From NCBI GenBank assembly GCA_946479905.1, contig CAMLIA010000016.1, forward strand, positions 1 to 39,189: 39,189 nt of DNA. The letters are read 5' to 3'. This document shows, one piece after another, positions 1 through 8,900 of the stretch. This stretch comes from an uncultured Frankiales bacterium. GTDB taxonomy: Bacteria; Actinomycetota; Actinomycetes; Mycobacteriales; SCTD01. How positions within the stretch are numbered: position 1 is the first letter of the stretch; each line of letters starts with the position of its first letter. Position numbers and translations under genes: made by a program. The notes beneath the pieces are model-generated. The model had not been told where the DNA came from. It did no database searches and was given only the letters and a program-made list of their open reading frames with translations.

Positions 1-2113
1 GCGTCTTCTCGCCCTCCTTGAGGCGCTCGAACAGCGACTCGAGGGTCGGGCGGCCGCGGCTGGCGGCGAGAGCGGCGGACCGCTCGCGGGCCTGCCGCTG
101 CTCGGCGATCTGCCGGGCGACGCGGTCCTCACCGACGACGAGGAAGTTGTCGCCGGCGCCGGGCACGGAGGTGAAGCCGAGCACCTGGACGGGCTGGGCG
201 GGACCGGCCTCGGTGACGTTCTCGCCGCGCTCGTTGAGCATGGCGCGGACGCGGCCGAAGGAGTCGCCGGCGACGATGGAGTCGCCGACGCGCAGGGTGC
301 CGCGCTGCACGAGCACGGTCGCGACGGCACCGCGGCCCTTGTCGAGCCGGGCCTCGATCGCGACGCCCTGAGCAGGCACCGACGGGTCGGCGGTGAGCTC
401 GAGCGCGGCGTCGGCCGTGAGCAGGATCGCGTCGAGCAGCTGCTCGAGGTTGAGCCCCGCCTTGGCCGAGACGTCGACGAACATCGTGTCGCCGCCGTAC
501 TCCTCGGCGACCAGGCCGTACTCGGTGAGCTGACCGCGCACCTTCGCGGGGTCAGCACCCTCCTTGTCGATCTTGTTGACGGCCACCACGATCGGCACGT
601 CCGCGGCCTGGGCGTGGTTGAGCGCCTCGATGGTCTGCGGCTTCACGCCGTCGTCGGCGGCGACGACCAGGACCGCGATGTCGGTGACCTTCGCACCACG
701 GGCTCGCATGGCCGTGAAGGCCTCGTGACCCGGGGTGTCGATGAAGGTGATCTCGCGGACACCGCCCTCGACGGGGTGGTGGACCTGGTAGGCGCCGATG
801 TGCTGGGTGATGCCGCCGGCCTCGCCCGCGGTGACGTCGGTCTGCCGGATCGCGTCCAGCAGCCGGGTCTTGCCGTGGTCGACGTGACCCATGATCGTCA
901 CGACCGGGGGCCGCGGCATGAGCTCGACGTCGTCGGCGTAGTCGCCGCCGAAGGACAGGTCGAAGCGGTCGAGCAGCTCCGCGTCCTCCTCCTCCGGCGT
1001 GACGATCTGCACGTCGTAGGACAGGTGCGCGCCGAGCAGCTGCAGCGTCTCGTCGGTGCACGACTGCGTCGCCGTCACCATCTCGCCGAGCTCGGTGAAG
1101 ACCACCTGCACGAGCGAGCCGGGGTTGGCGTTGATCTTGTCGGCGAAGTCGGACAGCGACGCGCCGCGGGGCAGCCGGACGGTCTCGCCGTTGCCGCGAG
1201 GGACACCGGGGCCCATCGTCGGCGCGGAGAGGTTGTCGAACTCCTGACGCCGCTGCTTCTTCGACTTGCGACCGCGGACCGGGCGGCCACCGCCGCCACG
1301 ACCGAAGGCACCGGGTGCCGCGCCGCCACGGGCGGCACCGCCGCGCGGGCCGCCGCCACCACCGGGACGGCCGGCGAAGCCGCCGCCGCCACCACCGGGA
1401 CGGGCGCCGTAGCCGCCGCCTGCGGCGCCACCGGGACCGCCACCGGGACGGGCCCCGGGACCGCCGGGGCCGCCGCCGGGGCGGGCACCGGGCATGCCGG
1501 GACGAGCGCCGGGTGCGCGCTGGGGGAACATGCCGGGGCCGGGACGGGGACCGCCCGGACCGGGGGGACCGCCCGCGGGACGGGGCGGGAAGGCACCGGG
1601 ACCGGGGCGCGGGCCACCGGGCGCCGGCATGCCGGGACGCGGGGCCGCGGGACGCGGCGGCATGCCCGGCATGCTCGCCGGGCGCGGACCGGCCGGGGAC
1701 CCGGGACGCGGCGGCAGCGGTGCAGCGGGGCGCGGCGGGAGCGAGCCGCCGTCCTCCGGCGTGGTGAAGGGGTTGTTGCCGGGGCGGGGGCCGGGCGACG
1801 CCGCGGGCCGGGACGGCAGCGGGGTCTCCTGCGGCGGGGCCGGCGCGGCCGGTGCCTCAGCGGCAGGGGCAGCGGGAGCCGGGGCGGCCGCGGCGGCCTT
1901 CTTGGCCGGGGCCTTCTTCGCGGGGGCCGGGGCGGCTGCAGCGGCAGCGGCCTGGGCCGGGAACGCCTCGCGCACCTTGCGGGCGACGGGCGGCTCGATC
2001 GTGGAGGAGGCGCTCTTGACGAACTCCCCGTTCTCGTTCAACCAGGACAGGAGAGCCTTGCTCTCCATGCCGAGCTCTTTCGCGAGCTCGTGGACGCGGG
2101 CTTTGCCGGGCAC
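1..2113 (-). CDS. infB: Translation initiation factor IF-2 (3' end outside window)
   Basis: IF-2 is the GTPase that places initiator fMet-tRNA on the 30S subunit and promotes subunit joining in the cytoplasm. About 704 codons are visible. The GTG start at 2113 follows GAAGGAG about 5 nt upstream. The N-terminus is an IF2_N-like helical domain (starting [14 protein letters not shown]), then roughly 250 residues rich in Ala, Pro, Gly and Arg, then the G domain. G1 GHVDHGKT is at residues 409-416, G3 DTPGHE starts at 459, G4 NKID at 513, and SAKAG follows. The window cuts the gene shortly after the domain behind the G domain, so the C-terminal fMet-tRNA-binding part is not seen. It lies about 90 bp after ylxR and is the last visible gene of the rimP-nusA-ylxR-infB unit. 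Identity is certain; only the 3' end is missing. Confidence 0.98.
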   Translation of the reverse strand, partial: MPGKARVHELAKELGMESKALLSWLNENGEFVKSASSTIEPPVARKVREAFPAQAAAAAAAPAPAKKAPAKKAAAAAPAPAAPAAEAPAAPAPPQETPLPSRPAASPGPRPGNNPFTTPEDGGSLPPRPAAPLPPRPGSPAGPRPASMPGMPPRPAAPRPGMPAPGGPRPGPGAFPPRPAGGPPGPGGPRPGPGMFPQRAPGARPGMPGARPGGGPGGPGARPGGGPGGAAGGGYGARPGGGGGGFAGRPGGGGGPRGGAARGGAAPGAFGRGGGGRPVRGRKSKKQRRQEFDNLSAPTMGPGVPRGNGETVRLPRGASLSDFADKINANPGSLVQVVFTELGEMVTATQSCTDETLQLLGAHLSYDVQIVTPEEEDAELLDRFDLSFGGDYADDVELMPRPPVVTIMGHVDHGKTRLLDAIRQTDVTAGEAGGITQHIGAYQVHHPVEGGVREITFIDTPGHEAFTAMRARGAKVTDIAVLVVAADDGVKPQTIEALNHAQAADVPIVVAVNKIDKEGADPAKVRGQLTEYGLVAEEYGGDTMFVDVSAKAGLNLEQLLDAILLTADAALELTADPSVPAQGVAIEARLDKGRGAVATVLVQRGTLRVGDSIVAGDSFGRVRAMLNERGENVTEAGPAQPVQVLGFTSVPGAGDNFLVVGEDRVARQIAEQRQARERSAALAASRGRPTLESLFERLKEGEKT

Positions 2114-2204
2114 TGTGCTCCTTCTAGGAGGTCTGGCCCGGGTCTCTCCCTGGCCGTCGTGGTTACTGCATGGCGGTGCTCATCGGTGCTGAGTCATCGA
2201 GTGC

Positions 2205-2540
2205 TCATGTGCGCTTCTCGACCTGCTCTCGGGTAGGTGGACAGTTCTGCAGGTGCGCCCTCACGGGCTCGACGTCGAGCGGTCCTGGCACCCGGAGGGC
2301 ACGTGCGAACGCTCGGCGGCGGTCAGCGAGGTCGACGCAGGCCGGGTCGGGGTGCACGGAGGCGCCTCGTCCCGGCAGGCGACCGGCGGGGTCGACGGTG
2401 AGAGCACCGCCCACCACGACGACACGCAGCAGGGCTGACTTCGCGGCGCGGGTCCGGCACCCCACGCAGGTGCGGACCGGGCCCTCGACGGAAGCCGTTG
2501 CCGAGTCTACTCCTGAGCGCGCTTCACGCCTCGGGGGCAC
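2205..2540 (-). CDS. ylxR: YlxR family RNA-binding protein (DUF448)
   Basis: This is a small YlxR/DUF448 protein, a presumed nucleic-acid-binding factor almost always encoded between nusA and infB. The family signature is visible as RTCVGCR, then a GRLPGRGA segment, then a C-terminal basic helix with RRRAFARAL. The frame stays open to a GTG at 2576 deep inside nusA. I prefer the GTG at 2540 ([10 protein letters not shown]), which gives 111 residues, because a GGAG lies about 8 nt upstream and the family domain begins well inside. Either start overlaps the 3' end of nusA, consistent with translational coupling. The function of YlxR is only partly known; links to RNase P and to transcription regulation have been proposed for homologues. 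Confidence 0.88.
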   Translation of the reverse strand: MPPRREARSGVDSATASVEGPVRTCVGCRTRAAKSALLRVVVVGGALTVDPAGRLPGRGASVHPDPACVDLADRRRAFARALRVPGPLDVEPVRAHLQNCPPTREQVEKRT

Positions 2541-3558
2541 TCTCTGGCTCCAGCTCGGGGTCCGGCTCCGTGTCACTGTGGATGTCGATGCGCCAGCCGG
2601 TGAGGCGGGCGGCGAGCCGGGCGTTCTGGCCCTCCTTGCCGATCGCGAGGCTCAGCTTGTAGTCGGGCACGACCACGCGGGCCGCCCGCTGGACCGGGTC
2701 GACGACGGTGACGCTCAGCACGGTGGCCGGCGACAGCGCCTCGGCGACGAACCGGGCGGGGTCCTCGTGCCAGTCGACGATGTCGATCTTCTCGCCGTGC
2801 AGCTCGTTCTGGACCGCCCGCACCCGGGAGCCCTGCGGGCCGATGCAGGCGCCCTTGGCGTTGAGCCCGGCGACCTTGCTGCGCACGGCGATCTTGGTGC
2901 GGTGGCCGCTCTCACGGGCCAGCGCGACGATCTCGACGGTGCCGTCGGCGACCTCGGGCACCTCCCGGGCGAACAGCCCTCGCACCAGGTCGGGGTGCGT
3001 GCGCGAGACGGTGATCTGCGGCCCGCGCTGGCCCCGGGTCACGGCGATGACGCGGCAGGTCAGCCGGCTGCCGTGGTCGTACACCTCGCCGGGCACCTGC
3101 TCGGCGGGCGGCAGGACGGCCTCGAGGGAGTCCTCCCGGGTGCCGAGCTTGACCATGACGTTGCGGTTCGGCGGGCCACCCGGCCGCTGGGGCGCCTGCT
3201 GGACGATGCCGCTGACCAGGTCGCCCTCGCGGCCGGCGTACTCGCCGAAGGTGACGTCGTGCTCGGCCTCGCGCAGCCGCTGCAGGATGACCTGCTTGGC
3301 CGTCATCGCGGCGATCCGTCCGAAGTCGGCGGGGGTGTCGTCGTACTCCCGGAGGACCGCGCCGTCCTCGCCGAGCTCCTGGGCCAGCACGGCGACCTCG
3401 CCGCTCTTGCGGTCGAGCTCGACCCGGGCGTGCGAGGCAGCGCCCTCGGTGTGGCGGTACGCCGTGAGCAGGGCGGACTCGATCGCCTGGACGACCAGGT
3501 CGAGCTTGATGTCCTTCTCGCGCTCGAGGCTGCGCAGGGCAGTCATGTCGATCTTCAT
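2524..3558 (-). CDS. nusA: Transcription termination/antitermination factor NusA
   Basis: NusA binds RNA polymerase and nascent RNA and modulates pausing, termination and antitermination. It has 344 residues. The N-terminal polymerase-binding domain is about 1-105 ([15 protein letters not shown]), S1 about 111-185, KH1 about 205-270 with GPQG at 240-243, and KH2 about 280-327 with GKEG at 307-310 followed by [16 protein letters not shown]. It ends in a short acidic tail and lacks the C-terminal AR repeats of proteobacterial NusA, as is usual in actinobacteria. The ATG at 3558 overlaps the rimP stop as ATGA and has GGAGGGG upstream. Its 3' end overlaps ylxR. The rimP-nusA-ylxR-infB order is the classical one, so identity and role are secure. 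Confidence 0.97.
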   Translation of the reverse strand: MKIDMTALRSLEREKDIKLDLVVQAIESALLTAYRHTEGAASHARVELDRKSGEVAVLAQELGEDGAVLREYDDTPADFGRIAAMTAKQVILQRLREAEHDVTFGEYAGREGDLVSGIVQQAPQRPGGPPNRNVMVKLGTREDSLEAVLPPAEQVPGEVYDHGSRLTCRVIAVTRGQRGPQITVSRTHPDLVRGLFAREVPEVADGTVEIVALARESGHRTKIAVRSKVAGLNAKGACIGPQGSRVRAVQNELHGEKIDIVDWHEDPARFVAEALSPATVLSVTVVDPVQRAARVVVPDYKLSLAIGKEGQNARLAARLTGWRIDIHSDTEPDPELEPESAPEA

Positions 3559-4028
3559 GCGTCGTCCCCTCCCTTGCTGAACTCCACCTGGACGACGGCC
3601 TTGCTGACCTCTGCCTGGAGCAGCGTGCGCGGCGTGCCGTCGACGTCGAGGGTGACGTCGGTGTCGGTGCTGGCCGTGACCCGTCCGGTCACGGTCTCGT
3701 CCGCGAGGGTGGCGGTCACCAGCCGGCCCTGGGCGCGCCGCCAGTGGCGGGGCTCGGTGAGCGGGCGGTCGACGCCGGGACTGGTGACCTCGAGGACGTA
3801 GGCGCCCTGCAAGAGGTCGGGGTCGGCGTCGAGCAGGTCGGAGACGGCGCGGGCCACGTCGGCGACGTCGTCGAGGTCCACCCCGCCGTCGCGGTCGACG
3901 ACCACGCGGACGACGCGGCGCTTGCCGGCCGGCGAGACGGTGACGTCCTCGAGGTCGAAGCCGGTGGCGGTCACGGCAGGTTCGAGGAGCTGGAGGAGCC
4001 GGGCACGGGACGCGGCCTGCGCTGGCAT
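3555..4028 (-). CDS. rimP: Ribosome maturation factor RimP
   Basis: RimP assists maturation of the 30S ribosomal subunit. The chosen start, ATG at 4028 ([17 protein letters not shown]), gives 157 residues and has GAAGGGGA about 6 nt upstream. The frame stays open further upstream to 4202, but that part is compositionally unlike the family and would cross the promoter region. The alpha/beta N-terminal domain carries the signature [17 protein letters not shown] around residues 79-95. An Sm-like C-terminal barrel follows. The stop overlaps nusA as ATGA, indicating coupled translation. It is the first gene of the nusA-infB unit and is divergent from the lipoprotein gene at 4114. Confidence 0.96.
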   Translation of the reverse strand: MPAQAASRARLLQLLEPAVTATGFDLEDVTVSPAGKRRVVRVVVDRDGGVDLDDVADVARAVSDLLDADPDLLQGAYVLEVTSPGVDRPLTEPRHWRRAQGRLVTATLADETVTGRVTASTDTDVTLDVDGTPRTLLQAEVSKAVVQVEFSKGGDDA

Positions 4029-4072
4029 GCGAGTCCCCTTCCGATGAAGTTGGTGTGCAGTTGTCACCGCCG

Positions 4073-4078
4073 ACCATA
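4073..4078 (-). promoter_or_regulatory. Candidate -10 element of the rimP-nusA-ylxR-infB unit
   Basis: On the minus strand the hexamer is TATGGT, matching the TANNNT form of actinobacterial -10 elements. It would place transcription start about 35-40 nt before the rimP ATG, leaving room for the ribosome binding site. No convincing -35 hexamer was found 16-18 nt upstream, so the call rests on the -10 alone. Confidence 0.35.
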
Positions 4079-4113
4079 GCCGGGCCCGAGCGGTCTTCTG
4101 GCAGGCTGGCGGG

Positions 4114-4521
4114 GTGCAGCCCTCTCGACGGAGCGTCCTCGTCGCGGGGGCTCTCTCGCTGGCGGCGGGCTGCCGGGCCCGGCGCCCTGGCAGGCCGGCC
4201 ATCGACCCCGACGACGCGCTGCGGGCCGCTGCCCTGGAGCGCGAGCAGCAGCTGCTGGCCGCCTACGAGTCCGTGCTGCGGCTGCACCCGGCGCTCACTC
4301 CTCAGCTGCGGGGGCTGGCCGCCGACAAGGCGGTGCACGTCGCCGCGCTGGGCAGCTCGGCTCCCGTCACGTCCCCGGTCACGACCGTCGCGGGCCTGCA
4401 GGCGCTGGAGCGGTCGGCAGCCACCGCGCACGGCCGCGCCGCCGTGAGCGCGTCGCGGTCGCTCGCGCCCCTGCTCGCGTCGCTGTCCGCCTCGTCGGCG
4501 TGCGCGGCGGCGGTGCTGTGA
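4114..4521 (+). CDS. Small predicted lipoprotein, unknown function
   Basis: This is a 135-residue protein starting at GTG 4114. The N-terminus [20 protein letters not shown] is a lipoprotein signal: a basic n-region with twin Arg, a hydrophobic stretch and the lipobox LAAG-C. The mature part is Ala/Leu-rich and helical ([18 protein letters not shown]), resembling part of a ferritin-like helical bundle. It ends at TGA, overlapping the next gene as GTGA, so the two are probably co-translated and act together. A CAGGCT hexamer lies exactly 6 nt before the GTG and could be a -10 for a leaderless transcript. I cannot assign a function. The pair next to rimP is a common actinobacterial arrangement. 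Confidence 0.75.
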   Translation: MQPSRRSVLVAGALSLAAGCRARRPGRPAIDPDDALRAAALEREQQLLAAYESVLRLHPALTPQLRGLAADKAVHVAALGSSAPVTSPVTTVAGLQALERSAATAHGRAAVSASRSLAPLLASLSASSACAAAVL

Positions 4522-4931
4522 GCGACGCCGACGTCCTCGCTGAGCTGCTCGCCGCGGAGCACGCGGCGGTGTGGGCGTACGGCGTGCTCGGCGCCCATCT
4601 CGACGAGCACCGGCGGGTCGCCGCTCTCGCAGCCTTTGACGCGCACCGGCGGACGAGGGACAGCCTGCTCGCCCGGCTGCGCACCCGGAGGCTGCCGACT
4701 CCCGGACCCGCCGCGGCCTACGCCATGCCCGCGGGATCGCCGGTGCAGCAGGCGATCTCGCTCGAGTCGGGCCTGTGCGTCCTGTGGCGCGACCTGGTCG
4801 CCGCGACGGACAGCGAGGACCTCCGGGCGCTGGCCGTGCGCGCCCTGGCCGACGCCTCGGTGCGCGCCGTGCGCTGGCGGCAGGCCGGCCACCTCGCCCC
4901 GCTGACGGTCCCCCTGCCCGGGACGCCCTGA
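4518..4931 (+). CDS. Ferritin-like DUF4439 domain protein
   Basis: This is a 137-residue protein. The start GTG at 4518 overlaps the upstream stop as GTGA; a GTG 18 nt earlier is possible but less natural. The sequence is a helical bundle: [22 protein letters not shown], then a helix with [14 protein letters not shown], then a short loop with [12 protein letters not shown], then a helix with the [12 protein letters not shown] motif. The E-H spacing and [11 protein letters not shown] pattern are those of DUF4439, a ferritin-like family found beside rimP/nusA in many actinobacteria. Metal binding is not demonstrated for this family. No signal peptide is present, unlike its lipoprotein partner. 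Confidence 0.8.
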   Translation: MSDADVLAELLAAEHAAVWAYGVLGAHLDEHRRVAALAAFDAHRRTRDSLLARLRTRRLPTPGPAAAYAMPAGSPVQQAISLESGLCVLWRDLVAATDSEDLRALAVRALADASVRAVRWRQAGHLAPLTVPLPGTP

Positions 4932-4957
4932 GCCCCACTCCCCCGAGGCCACGCGCA

Positions 4958-5005
4958 CCTCGCCCTCCACCGACGGCTCCCCGCACGCTCAGCCGGAGGG
5001 TGAGG
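4958..5005. terminator. Candidate hairpin terminator between convergent genes
   Basis: CCTCGCCCTCC (4958-4968) can pair with GGAGGGTGAGG (4995-5005), giving an 11-bp stem with one G-U wobble in the plus-strand RNA and a 26-nt loop. It lies between the convergent DUF4439 and HAD genes. There is no U-run, which is common for actinobacterial terminators. On the minus-strand RNA the wobble becomes a mismatch. Confidence 0.35.
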
Positions 5006-5028
5006 CGGCGGTTCGGAGGGCAACAGGA

Positions 5029-5736
5029 TCAGGGAAGTGCGCCTCGGGCCCAGGAGTCGAGGAGGTCGAGCAGGCCGGCCAGCTCCGCGATCGCGGCGTC
5101 GGGGGTGACGTCGAACCCGTCCACGTCGCGGCCGGTGAGCAGCACCGTGCGCAGGCCGGCCTGCTGCGCGCCGAAGACGTCGTCACGGGGGCGGTCGCCG
5201 ACGAACACGGCCTCCTCGGGGTCGACGTCCAGCTCGCTGAGCAGTGCGTGGAAGGCCTCGGCGTGCGGCTTCATGTGCGCCAGGTCGGACGTGTAGACGC
5301 GGCTGTCGAGCAGGTCCAGCAGGCCCGCCTCCTCCAGCCACCGCTCGTGCAGGTCGCGCGGCCAGTGCGTGTTGGAGAGCAGGCCGGTGCGCCAGCCGCG
5401 CTGCTGACAGCCGCGCAGCACGTCGGCGGCGCACGGGTCGTGGTCCACCCGCGCGTCCCAGGCGCCGTGGTACGCCGCGAGCGCGCCGGCGACGTCCAGG
5501 TGCGTCTCGGCCGCGACGGACCGGACGATCTCCTCGGTGCTGCCGCTGCCGGTGCCGTCGCCGATGCCGACCCGGGCGTGCCACCAGGCGTGCTCGGCGT
5601 CGAGCAGCCGCTGGGCGAGCGGCTCCGGGTCGTCGGGCGCCAGCACCCGCGCGGCCGCCCGCCACATCCCTAGCAGGTCGTCGTTGTTCGACGTGGACAG
5701 CGTGCCGCCCCAGTCGAACAGGACCGCCCGGATCAC
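5029..5736 (-). CDS. HAD-family hydrolase
   Basis: This is a 235-residue cytoplasmic haloacid dehalogenase-superfamily protein, probably a phosphatase with unknown substrate. Motif I is VLFDWGGTL (nucleophile Asp8). Motif II is LLSNTHW. Motif III is the Lys in AHMKPHAEAF. Motif IV is VFVGDRPRDDVFGAQQAGL. A helical cap follows motif I with many Trp and His residues. The second motif I residue that usually serves as acid/base (DxD) is Gly here, so classical phosphatase chemistry is not assured. Start is GTG 5736 (MIRAVLFD). It lies 70 bp downstream of proS on the same strand and may be read through from it or have its own promoter (see the palindromes just upstream). Confidence 0.85.
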   Translation of the reverse strand: MIRAVLFDWGGTLSTSNNDDLLGMWRAAARVLAPDDPEPLAQRLLDAEHAWWHARVGIGDGTGSGSTEEIVRSVAAETHLDVAGALAAYHGAWDARVDHDPCAADVLRGCQQRGWRTGLLSNTHWPRDLHERWLEEAGLLDLLDSRVYTSDLAHMKPHAEAFHALLSELDVDPEEAVFVGDRPRDDVFGAQQAGLRTVLLTGRDVDGFDVTPDAAIAELAGLLDLLDSWARGALP

Positions 5737-5745
5737 CGCGCGCCC

Positions 5746-5763
5746 CGTCGCGACGTCATGACG
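5746..5763. promoter_or_regulatory. Tandem CGTC-NN-GACG palindromes before the HAD gene
   Basis: CGTCGCGACG (5746-5755) and CGTCATGACG (5754-5763) are two perfect 10-bp palindromes of the same CGTC-NN-GACG form sharing two bases. They sit 10-27 bp upstream of the HAD GTG and downstream of the proS stop. The position suits an operator. No matching regulator is encoded nearby, so this is a sequence observation only. Confidence 0.3.
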
Positions 5764-5805
5764 GCCGGCCCGCGGCCAGGCTCAGCAGGTATGACGCAAG
5801 GGGAG

Positions 5806-7518
5806 TCAGGAGCGCACCTCGGCGACGAGCTCGGCGACGGCGTCGGCGATCGGGACCGCGCGGGAGGAGCCGGAGCGGCGGTCGCGGATCTCCACCGTGC
5901 CGTCGGCGGCAAGGGTCTTGCCGACGACGACGTAGGTGGGGATCCCGATCAGCTCGGCGTCCTTGAAGGCGACACCGGGGCTCACCTTGTGCCGGTCGTC
6001 GAGAAGCACCCGCAGGCCTGCCGCCTCGAGCTGGGAGGCCAGCCGGGCACCGCCCTCCTGCTGCTCGCCCTGGCCGGCGATGACGACGTGGACGTCGGCG
6101 GGTGCGACGGCCCGGGGCCAGATCAGCCCGCGCTCGTCGTGGGACTGCTCGGCGATCGCGGCGACCGCACGGGACACCCCGATGCCGTAGGAGCCCATCG
6201 TCACCCGCACCGGCTTGCCCTCGGGCCCGAGCACGTCGAGGGAGAACGCGTCGGTGTACTTGCGGCCGAGCTGGAAGACGTGACCGATCTCGATGCCCCG
6301 GTCGAGCGACAGCGCGGAGCCGCACCGGGGGCAGGGGTCGCCCGACCGGACCTCGGCGGCGGCGAGGAAGCCGTCGGGCGTGAAGTCACGCCCCATGACG
6401 ACGTTGCGGGCGTGCTTGCCCTCGACGTTCGCGCCGGTGACCCACGCGGAGCCCGAGGTGACGAGCGGGTCGACGACGTAGCGCACCCCGAGGTCCCCCT
6501 GGGGTCCGATGTAGCCGCGGACCAGGCCGGGGTGCTTGGCGAAGTCCTCGCCCTCGAACGCCACCACCTCGGCGGGTGCGACGTTGGCCTCGAGCCGCTT
6601 CAGGTCGACCTCGCGGTCGCCGGGGACGCCGACGATGAGCGCCTCCTCGGTGCCGTCGGGCTGGCGCAGCTTGACCACGACGTTCTTCAGCGTCTCCCCC
6701 GCGGTGATGCCGAGGAAGCTCGCGAGCGACTCGATGGTGGGGGTGTCGGGGGTGTCCACGACCTCGAGCGGTCCGGGATCGCCCGCCGTCGTCGTACCCG
6801 CCCCGATCTCGACGGCCTCGACGTTGGCGGCGTAGTCGCAGCTCGTGCAGGAGACGAAGCTGTCCTCGCCCGTGGGTGCGATCGCGAGGAACTCCTCCGA
6901 CGCCGACCCGCCCATCGCGCCGGAGACGGCCGACACGATCCGGTAGTCCATCCCGAGCCGGTCGAAGATCTTCACGTAGGCCGCGCGGTGCGCCTCGTAG
7001 CTGTTCTTGAGGCCCTCGTCGTCGAGGTCGAAGGAGTAGCTGTCCTTCATGAGGAACTCGCGGCCGCGCAGGATGCCGGCGCGCGGCCGCGCCTCGTCCC
7101 GGTACTTGCTCTGGATCTGGTAGAGCGAGACCGGCAGGTCCTTGTACGACGAGCACTCGCCCTTGACCATCAGGGTGAACATCTCCTCGTGCGTCGGCCC
7201 GAGGAGGTAGTCGTTGCCGCGCCGGTCCTTCAGGCGGAAGATGTTGTCGCCGTACTCGACCCAGCGCCCGGTCTCGTCGTAGACCTCGCGGGGCAGCAGC
7301 GCAGGGAACTGCACCTCCTGCGCGATCTCGTCCATCTCCTCACGGATCACCGTCGCGACGTTGTTGAGGACCTTCAGCCCGAGGGGCAGCCAGGAGTAGA
7401 TGCCGGGGGCGACGCGGCGGACGTAGCCCGCGCGGACCAGCAGCCGGTGGCTCGGGACCTCCGCGTCCGCCGGGTCCTCACGCAGGGTGCGCAGGAACAG
7501 CGTGGACATGCGGAGCAC
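5806..7518 (-). CDS. proS: Prolyl-tRNA synthetase, bacterial type with editing domain
   Basis: This class II aminoacyl-tRNA synthetase attaches proline to tRNA-Pro. It has 570 residues, normal for the bacterial type. Visible parts in order: N-terminal [28 protein letters not shown] near 107, motif 2 region [16 protein letters not shown] near 140-155, an inserted YbaK-like editing domain about 225-405, motif 3 [11 protein letters not shown] near 445, and a C-terminal anticodon-binding domain. A CxxC pair (SCTSCDYA) lies before the editing domain. The GTG start at 7518 (MLRMSTLF) is supported by GGGAGG about 7 nt upstream; the inner ATG at 7509 would be too close to that site. It is divergent from the exported protein gene at 7644. 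Identity is secure. Confidence 0.97.
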   Translation of the reverse strand: MLRMSTLFLRTLREDPADAEVPSHRLLVRAGYVRRVAPGIYSWLPLGLKVLNNVATVIREEMDEIAQEVQFPALLPREVYDETGRWVEYGDNIFRLKDRRGNDYLLGPTHEEMFTLMVKGECSSYKDLPVSLYQIQSKYRDEARPRAGILRGREFLMKDSYSFDLDDEGLKNSYEAHRAAYVKIFDRLGMDYRIVSAVSGAMGGSASEEFLAIAPTGEDSFVSCTSCDYAANVEAVEIGAGTTTAGDPGPLEVVDTPDTPTIESLASFLGITAGETLKNVVVKLRQPDGTEEALIVGVPGDREVDLKRLEANVAPAEVVAFEGEDFAKHPGLVRGYIGPQGDLGVRYVVDPLVTSGSAWVTGANVEGKHARNVVMGRDFTPDGFLAAAEVRSGDPCPRCGSALSLDRGIEIGHVFQLGRKYTDAFSLDVLGPEGKPVRVTMGSYGIGVSRAVAAIAEQSHDERGLIWPRAVAPADVHVVIAGQGEQQEGGARLASQLEAAGLRVLLDDRHKVSPGVAFKDAELIGIPTYVVVGKTLAADGTVEIRDRRSGSSRAVPIADAVAELVAEVRS

Positions 7519-7643
7519 GGTGAGACCTCCCGATCGCGGTGAGCACTCAGCCTATTGCGCCTTGCAAAGTCCTTACACCGGGCAGACGCGCGTACGACGA
7601 CGAGGGCGCACAGTGGAAGCACCCCCGATCCGAGGAGCACGCC

Positions 7644-8120
7644 ATGAGCTGGACCCGCCGCCTCGCCGTCAGCACCGGCCTCGCCGTCGCGGCGGTCGGC
7701 ATCGCCGTACCGCTGTCACTGAGCACCACGTCCGCCTCGGCGACCAGCGCCGACCCCGTGGCCGCCGCCGTGCAGGTCCAGGGGAAGCTCCCGCAGGAGC
7801 TGAAGTCCGACCTCAAGGCCGCGTGGGCCGCCCCGGACGGACAGCGGGTCGCGGCGCTCCAGGCGGTGCTGCAGAAGGCCGTCGCCGGTGACTACGGCGA
7901 CAAGGTCCAGAAGCGCGCCACCCGCCTCCAGAAGCGGCTCGCCGCCATGGACCCGGCGCTCCGGAAGGACCTGCAGGCGGCGATCGAGCTGCCCAAGGAG
8001 CAGCGCCAGGCGGCCTTCCGCGACATCCGGCAGAAGATCCGCAGCGGGGCCTACGGCGAGGACGTCAAGCGCAACGCCCGGATCCTCAAGCACCTCCGGC
8101 ACCACCGGATGTTTGGCTAG
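7644..8120 (+). CDS. Small exported helical protein, unknown function
   Basis: This is a 158-residue protein starting at ATG 7644, with GAGGAG six nt upstream. The N-terminus MSWTRRLAVSTGLAVAAVGI, followed by a segment ending TSASA, is a Sec signal peptide. The mature part is Lys/Arg/Gln/Ala-rich and helical, with repeated segments of the type LPQELKSDLKAAWAAPDGQR, LRKDLQAAIELPKEQR and IRQKIRSGAYGEDVKR: two similar 'Lys-Asp-Leu ... Gln-Arg ... Gly-x-Tyr-Gly' units suggesting an internal duplication. There are no cysteines. It is not a family I recognise. It precedes yaaA by 9 bp, but the start of yaaA carries its own -10-like hexamer, so co-function is not implied. Confidence 0.8.
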   Translation: MSWTRRLAVSTGLAVAAVGIAVPLSLSTTSASATSADPVAAAVQVQGKLPQELKSDLKAAWAAPDGQRVAALQAVLQKAVAGDYGDKVQKRATRLQKRLAAMDPALRKDLQAAIELPKEQRQAAFRDIRQKIRSGAYGEDVKRNARILKHLRHHRMFG

Positions 8121-8123
8121 CCT
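8118..8123 (+). promoter_or_regulatory. -10 element of yaaA, inside the upstream stop codon
   Basis: TAGCCT (TANNNT type) overlaps the TAG stop of the preceding gene and ends 6 nt before the yaaA GTG, the geometry of a leaderless actinobacterial transcript. The GTG has no ribosome binding site. A -35 is not obvious. Confidence 0.4.
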
Positions 8124-8129
8124 GCTCCA

Positions 8130-8876
8130 GTGCTCGTGCTGCTGCCGCCCTCGGAGGGCAAGGCGAGCGGCACCGACGGACCGCCGCTCGACCTGTCCGA
8201 GCTTTCCTTCCCGAGCCTGACCGCGACCCGGAGGAAGGTCGTGAGCTCCCTCGTCCGAGCAGCGAAGCGGCAGCGGTCCGCCCTGCAGCAGGCGCTGCAG
8301 CTGTCCGCCGGCCAGCGCGGCGAGCTCGACAAGGACAGGGACCTGCTCATCGCCCCGACCCTGCCCGCGAGCGAGCTCTACACCGGGATCGTCTACGACA
8401 ACCTGAGCTACGCCACGCTGCCGACCCGGGCCCGCCGCCGCGCCGACGAGTCGCTGGTCGTGGCGAGCGCGCTGTTCGGGCTGCTCCGCCCGACCGACCG
8501 CGTCCCGTCGTACCGGCTGAGCGGGGCGACGGTGCTGCCGGGACTCGGCGGGCTGGCGCCCGTGTGGCGACCGGCCCTGGAGAAGGAGCTCGCGCAGCAC
8601 GGCTTCGTCGTCGACCTGCGGTCCGGTGCCTACGCCAACCTGGCGCGGGTCCCCGGGGCGGTGGCCGTGCGGGTGCTGCGCGACGCCGGCGGCAGGCGGA
8701 CCGTCGTCAGCCACGACAACAAGTGGACCAAGGGCCGGCTGGCCCGTGAGCTCTGCCTGCACGGTGCCGCCTCGGTGGCGGACGTGGCCGAGATCGGCCG
8801 TTCCGTGTGCGATGCCGTGGAGGTCGACGGCGACCGGGTGGACCTGCTGCTGACCGGGCTCGCCAGCGCGCGCTGA
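8130..8876 (+). CDS. yaaA: Peroxide stress protein YaaA (UPF0246/DUF328)
   Basis: YaaA-family proteins lower intracellular free iron and limit oxidative DNA damage in E. coli and bind DNA; the biochemical mechanism is unsettled. It has 248 residues from GTG 8130. Family hallmarks are all present: N-terminal LLPPSEGK, SELYTGIVYDNLSYATL, ALFGLLRPTDRVPSYRLS, VVDLRSGAYANLARVP, and SHDNKWTKGRLAREL near the C-terminus. No signal peptide. Neighbours are an exported protein gene upstream and ppk2 24 bp downstream on the same strand. Confidence 0.93.
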   Translation: MLVLLPPSEGKASGTDGPPLDLSELSFPSLTATRRKVVSSLVRAAKRQRSALQQALQLSAGQRGELDKDRDLLIAPTLPASELYTGIVYDNLSYATLPTRARRRADESLVVASALFGLLRPTDRVPSYRLSGATVLPGLGGLAPVWRPALEKELAQHGFVVDLRSGAYANLARVPGAVAVRVLRDAGGRRTVVSHDNKWTKGRLARELCLHGAASVADVAEIGRSVCDAVEVDGDRVDLLLTGLASAR

Positions 8877-8888
8877 CCGCGGGCGTGC

Positions 8889-8894
8889 CAGGAT
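8889..8894 (+). promoter_or_regulatory. -10-like hexamer before ppk2
   Basis: CAGGAT ends 6 nt before the ppk2 ATG at 8901. The identical CAGGAT-N6-ATG arrangement precedes the MDMPI-like gene at 18668 on the minus strand. The first base departs from the TANNNT consensus. An SD-type reading of AGGA at 7-8 nt is an alternative. Confidence 0.3.
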
Positions 8895-8900
8895 CCGGCC

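Noticed and set aside
1280..1800. G/C-rich repeats in infB as a DNA-level repeat element
   Set aside because: They are explained by the Gly/Pro/Arg-rich linker of actinobacterial IF-2 and lie in frame.
2017..2025. TGACGAACT inside infB
   Set aside because: It lies in coding sequence and has no GTAG at the required distance.
614..2236. Long plus-strand open frames opposite infB and other genes
   Set aside because: They are antisense shadows caused by high GC; the translations are low-complexity Arg/Gly/Ala and match no family, while the minus-strand frames encode clear families.
2541..2576. Longer start for ylxR at GTG 2576
   Set aside because: It would add 12 residues unlike the family and a larger nusA overlap; GTG 2540 has a better placed GGAG. 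Not fully excluded.
4029..4202. N-terminal extension of rimP
   Set aside because: The family begins at [12 protein letters not shown], where a good ribosome binding site lies directly upstream; the extension crosses the divergent promoter and a lipoprotein gene.
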